From: Arthrobacter sp. 35W
GTDB lineage: Bacteria; Actinomycetota; Actinomycetes; Actinomycetales; Micrococcaceae
Direction: 5' to 3'
Length of the DNA stretch: 64,000 nucleotides
Assembly (NCBI RefSeq): GCF_000482545.1
Contig: NZ_KI519455.1
Span: forward strand, 496,001 to 560,000
In this document: positions 60,626 through 64,000 of the stretch, one piece after another
Numbering within the stretch: position 1 is the stretch's first letter
How the letters are laid out: every line of letters starts with the position of its first letter
The notes under the pieces: model-generated
The model's database searches: none
What the model saw: the letters and a program-made list of their open reading frames with translations, nothing else
What the model was told of the DNA's origin: nothing
Translations under genes and position numbers: made by a program

Positions 60626-62010
60626 ACAGCAACAAAACCGTTCCTGCCATGGCGGAAACCCGGCATGCGCTGCCGATAGCCGCCCTGGCCCTGGTCATCG
60701 CCGTCGTCGTCCAGCTCATCGGCCAGCTGAACATCAACGTGGGCATCGGTTCGATCGTCATCTTCCCGATGGTGTGGGGCCTGATCATCGGCCTCATCGT
60801 GTCCATCCAGAAGTTCAAGCCGCTGGGCATCGATCTGCAGAAGGTCGCCGCGGCGCTGGTGGGGGTGGCGGTGCTGCTGCTGGTGGCGCGGCTGGCCTTC
60901 AACATCGGGCCAAGCCTGCCCTCCCTGGTGACGGCGGGGCCGGCGCTTCTGCTGCAGGAGGTGGGACACCTGCTGGGCACCATCGCCCTGGCCCTGCCGC
61001 TGGCCGTGCTGCTGCGGATGGGCAAGGCGACGGTGGGCGCCACGTTCTCTCTGGACCGCGAGCCCTCCTTTGCCATGGTCTCGGAAAAGTACGGTCCGGA
61101 TTCGGACCAGTACCGCGGCGTGCTGGCCATGTACGTCTTCGGCACGCTGTTCGGGGCCGTCTTCATCACCCTGCTGACCTCGCTGGTGGCCAACTGGGGG
61201 ATCTTCGATCCGCTGGCCCTCGCCATGGGCGCCGGGGTGGGGTCCGGGTCCATGATGGCCGCCTCCGCCGCGAGCACCATTGCGGCATACCCGGACCAGC
61301 AGGAGGCCATTTTGGGCATGGCCGCCGTGTCCAATCTGATCACCACGATCCTGGGCGTCTACGTCGGCATCTACGTCGCTCTGCCAGTGGCCGACAAGTT
61401 CTACAGCTTCCTGACGCGCGGACAGCGGGCCCGCGAGGCTGCCGCCGTCGGCGCCGGAGCAACCGGTGGTTCGGGCGTGTCCGACGCCGAGATGGCGGCC
61501 GCAGCCGAACGGGAGGAGGCCCAGGCCGAGGCCAACCGGAGGTTCCGTGAACAGGTGGCCGAGTCCTCCGCGCCGGTGAGTCTGACCCTGTGGCTGTCCC
61601 TGGGCACCCTGACGGTGCTGGGTGTCGCGACAGCCTCGGTGGCTGCCAAGGGCTTCAACTGGACCATTGTGGGCGGGTACGTGGTGATGCTGGCCCTGAT
61701 GCTGCTGAGCCTGTTCCTGGCGAAGGTGACACGGAAGATCTCCGCCATCATCTGGATCACCACCATCGGCGCCTATGTGTCCAGCCCGTGGTTCTTCGCC
61801 GCGGGTGCGCTCACGACCATGGTGAAATCCGTCGACTTCCTCTCCATTGCCACGGTGATGCTGACCTTGGCCGGCCTGTCGCTGGGCAAGGACATCCCGC
61901 TGCTGCGGACCATCGGCTGGAAGATCATCCCTGTGGGTCTGGTTGCCATCGCGGCCTCGTTCCTGCTGGCCACCGCCATCGCCGAGTTCACCCTGGGCTT
62001 CTGGGACTAG
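60622..62010 (+). CDS. DUF3100 polytopic membrane protein
   Basis: 462 residues with about 10-11 helices in two halves, separated by a charged cytoplasmic stretch near residues 265-315 (EREEAQAEANRRFREQVAES). Recognised as DUF3100 from LNINVGIGSIVIFPMVWGLI, GHLLGTIALALPLAVLL and GAGVGSGSMMAASAAS. The inverted two-half layout with a Gly/Ser-rich broken helix looks transporter-like. Function unproven; overlap with the M20 gene suggests transport of its substrate or product. Confidence 0.85.
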   Translation: MNSNKTVPAMAETRHALPIAALALVIAVVVQLIGQLNINVGIGSIVIFPMVWGLIIGLIVSIQKFKPLGIDLQKVAAALVGVAVLLLVARLAFNIGPSLPSLVTAGPALLLQEVGHLLGTIALALPLAVLLRMGKATVGATFSLDREPSFAMVSEKYGPDSDQYRGVLAMYVFGTLFGAVFITLLTSLVANWGIFDPLALAMGAGVGSGSMMAASAASTIAAYPDQQEAILGMAAVSNLITTILGVYVGIYVALPVADKFYSFLTRGQRAREAAAVGAGATGGSGVSDAEMAAAAEREEAQAEANRRFREQVAESSAPVSLTLWLSLGTLTVLGVATASVAAKGFNWTIVGGYVVMLALMLLSLFLAKVTRKISAIIWITTIGAYVSSPWFFAAGALTTMVKSVDFLSIATVMLTLAGLSLGKDIPLLRTIGWKIIPVGLVAIAASFLLATAIAEFTLGFWD

Positions 62011-62085
62011 ATCCTTCGGTTGTTTCCCTCCCGGGCGGCCGAGGCAGCATTGGTGCCGGAGCCGCCCGGGACATAGGCTCGAACT

Positions 62086-62784
62086 ATGCAGCATTCATTA
62101 GAGGAAACACCCCAATTGCTGCATGACTGGTTCACCGGCTGGGCTGCCCTGCGCACCTATCCGACGTCGTTCGACACCGGCTACCCGGCAGCCCTGCGGC
62201 GGGACCGCGGCGGCACCTGGGAGCATTTCATCGGGGACCCCTCCCCCTTGTCCCTGGCCACCCTCGCGGCCCAGGTCCGCACGGTCCCCGGCAGCACGCT
62301 GTCCGTCTGGGGCCACGACGTCCAACGCTATGTCGACCAGGCGCATCTTGCCGGGCTGAAACTGGTGTCCACGGGCGAGATGCTGATGTCCTTGGATCTG
62401 GACCTGATGGACGCCGAGGATCCCTATCTGGCGGATCCGGACTTCACCCTGTCCACGGCCCGGCTGGGCGGCCGCCACGATTCTTCGGCAGTGGTGGCGC
62501 GCTATGCCACCGCCATCCGGAGCGGACAGGCAATGGTGGCCTGGGGCATGGTGGCCGTCCACTCCGACGTGGCCGTGTTCGACCAGACCCAGACCGTCCC
62601 GGCCTTCCGGCGCCGCGGATTCGGCCGGCTGGTGATGGATGCCCTGGCCGCCCGCGCCCTGGACCACCCGGTGCGGCAGGGGCTGCTGCTGGCCTCCCCC
62701 TCCGGGCAGCAGCTGTACGAGAAGCTGGGCTGGCGGCGCGTCTGCCCCATTACAGTGCTGGCCGTTCCGGCGCCACGCCAATGA
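62086..62784 (+). CDS. GNAT family N-acetyltransferase
   Basis: 232 residues. The C-terminal GNAT core is visible: VAVFDQTQTVPAFRRRGFGR (acetyl-CoA P-loop R-R-G-F-G) and LLASPSGQQLYEKLGWRRV. The N-terminal ~130 residues form a second, diverged GNAT-like half. Acceptor unknown. The helicase GTG lies 12 bp downstream, so the two may be cotranscribed. Confidence 0.85.
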   Translation: MQHSLEETPQLLHDWFTGWAALRTYPTSFDTGYPAALRRDRGGTWEHFIGDPSPLSLATLAAQVRTVPGSTLSVWGHDVQRYVDQAHLAGLKLVSTGEMLMSLDLDLMDAEDPYLADPDFTLSTARLGGRHDSSAVVARYATAIRSGQAMVAWGMVAVHSDVAVFDQTQTVPAFRRRGFGRLVMDALAARALDHPVRQGLLLASPSGQQLYEKLGWRRVCPITVLAVPAPRQ

Positions 62785-62795
62785 CAGAATGAACC

Positions 62796-64000
62796 GTGTC
62801 CTCCTCCGAATCGCTGATCTCCCTGCTGGGCCGCGGCGACGCCCCCGAGCAGCTGCAGCATGTGCGCAGGATTCCGGCGCGGACGGCGGTCACCGCACCG
62901 TGGCCCGAGTGGGTCCACCCGGATGTGGTGTCGGCCTACGGCGCCCTGGGCATCCAGGAGCCGTGGCAGCACCAGATCGAGGGCGCACAGCTGGCCCATG
63001 ACGGCCGGCACGTGGTGGTCGCCACCGGCACGGCATCCGGCAAGTCGCTGGCCTACCAACTGCCCGCCATCGATGCGATCCACCGGTCCGAGCGCTGGAT
63101 CCTGGACAACCCGGGCAAGCTGGATCCCGACGGCTCGGTGGCCCTGTACCTCTCCCCCACCAAGGCCCTGGCGGCCGACCAGTATGCGGCGGTCAAGGCG
63201 CTCAAGCTGCCCACCGTCCGCGCCGCCACGTACGACGGCGACACCGACCCCGCCGAGCGCCGCTGGATCCGCGACCACGCCAACTTTGTCCTGGCCAACC
63301 CGGACATGCTGCACTTCGGCGTGTTGCCCAACCACACCTGGTGGGCCCGGTTCTTCCGCCGGCTCAAGTACGTCATCATCGACGAGGCGCACAGCTACCG
63401 GGGCGTCTTCGGCTCGCATGTGGCAGCCCTGATGCGCCGGCTGCGGCGGATCTGCGCCCACTACGGTTCCGAGCCGGTGTTCATTGCCGCCTCCGCCACG
63501 TCCTCGGACCCCGAGGTCTCGTTCGGACGCCTGATCGGCGCCCCTGTCACGGCCGTCACCGACGATTGCTCACCCCATGGAGCGACCACCGTGGCGTTTT
63601 GGGAGCCGCTGCTGACCGACCTCAAGGGTGAAAACGGGGCGAAAACCCGCCGCACGGCCATTGCCGAAACGGCGGATCTGATGGCCAACCTCGTCTCCGC
63701 CCGGGTGCGGACCATCGCGTTCATCAAGTCCCGCCGCGGGGCCGAGACCATCTCCACCATCACCAAGCGGCTCCTCGATGAGGTGGACCCCAGCCTCCCC
63801 CGGCGAGTGGCCGCCTACCGCTCCGGGTATCTGCCCGAGGAGCGCCGGGCCCTGGAAAAGGCGCTGCGCTCCGGTGAATTGCTGGGCGTCTCCAGCACCT
63901 CGGCGTTGGAGCTCGGCATCGACATTTCCGGGCTCGACGCCGTGCTGGTGGCCGGCTGGCCCGGAACCAGGGCCTCGCTCTTCCAGCAGATCGGCCGGGC
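62796..64000 (+). CDS. DEAD/DEAH-box helicase (YprA/DUF1998 type), 3' end cut by window edge
   Basis: 401 residues visible from a GTG at 62796; the frame is open at the right edge. Motif I ATGTASGKS, motif II IDEAH, motif III SATSS, and helicase C-domain segments FIKSRRGAETI, LEKALRSGELLGVSSTSALE, LGIDISGLDAVLVAGWPGT and QIGRA. The Q-motif-like WQHQIEGAQLA and overall order match the large actinobacterial helicases that end in DUF1998 (YprA/MrfA group, linked to DNA repair). The rest, including the expected zinc-binding C-terminus, is outside. Confidence 0.9.
   Translation, partial: MSSSESLISLLGRGDAPEQLQHVRRIPARTAVTAPWPEWVHPDVVSAYGALGIQEPWQHQIEGAQLAHDGRHVVVATGTASGKSLAYQLPAIDAIHRSERWILDNPGKLDPDGSVALYLSPTKALAADQYAAVKALKLPTVRAATYDGDTDPAERRWIRDHANFVLANPDMLHFGVLPNHTWWARFFRRLKYVIIDEAHSYRGVFGSHVAALMRRLRRICAHYGSEPVFIAASATSSDPEVSFGRLIGAPVTAVTDDCSPHGATTVAFWEPLLTDLKGENGAKTRRTAIAETADLMANLVSARVRTIAFIKSRRGAETISTITKRLLDEVDPSLPRRVAAYRSGYLPEERRALEKALRSGELLGVSSTSALELGIDISGLDAVLVAGWPGTRASLFQQIGR

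Overview
The window is high-GC actinobacterial DNA, most likely from an Arthrobacter-like member of the Micrococcaceae. Evidence for this is the menaquinone genes next to a System II cytochrome c cluster (ccsB-resB-ccdA-tlpA), the Rex / glutaredoxin / HAD-IB / bS22 / excisionase-type HTH block, a class I DAHP synthase, NADP-dependent GdhA, an LAXTG sorting signal, and promoters of the form TTGAC(G/T)-N18-TAnnnT. Genes are dense, with frequent ATGA or TAATG overlaps. I see no rRNA, tRNA, insertion sequence, prophage or CRISPR array.

Layout. 0-8.8 kb: the 3' part of menE, menA, small membrane proteins and the haem-ligation operon, then a histidine phosphatase. 8.9-14 kb: YceI, two proline-rich membrane proteins, rex, glutaredoxin, a HAD-IB phosphatase, the 32-residue ribosomal protein bS22 and a small HTH protein. 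14-28.3 kb: a WXG100-like protein, aroG with an aromatic-rich leader peptide, an amidohydrolase, a FadR-type regulator, gdhA, an ArsR-type regulator, an AcuC-like deacetylase, KtrBA potassium uptake and an Ogt-sigma-Ogt alkylation-repair operon. From remembered synteny with mycobacteria, this block appears to sit inside an ancestral proC-HTH-bS22 run. 28.4-40.7 kb: proC, two tandem small-RNA units with C6 loops, a sugar-phosphate isomerase-like protein, Ppx/GppA, a large cell-wall-anchored GH20 hexosaminidase, topA, an ArsR-type regulator and a methyltransferase.

40.8-55.4 kb is the most distinctive part. It is a catabolic locus with a two-component flavin monooxygenase (LLM oxygenase plus flavin reductase), two DUF1185 proteins, an alpha/beta hydrolase, an aldehyde dehydrogenase, a tautomerase, an isochorismatase-like hydrolase, an NCS1 permease, a GntR regulator, a SnoaL-like protein, a polyamine-type ABC importer and a divergent cyclase-family hydrolase. 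The enzyme classes resemble those of the Rut pyrimidine pathway without matching it. Three promoters in the locus carry the same 11-bp element (CTACCATGCAA) exactly 2 nt downstream of the -10 hexamer, which defines a probable local regulon.

55.5-64 kb: a GH15 glycosidase fused to a trehalose-phosphatase-like domain that has lost its catalytic aspartates, a TrhO-type rhodanese, an M20 peptidase with a DUF3100 membrane protein, a GNAT protein, and the 5' part of a DEAD/DEAH helicase that runs off the right edge. Many transcription units end in long perfect or near-perfect palindromes, several with 29-bp arms. These form small sequence families.
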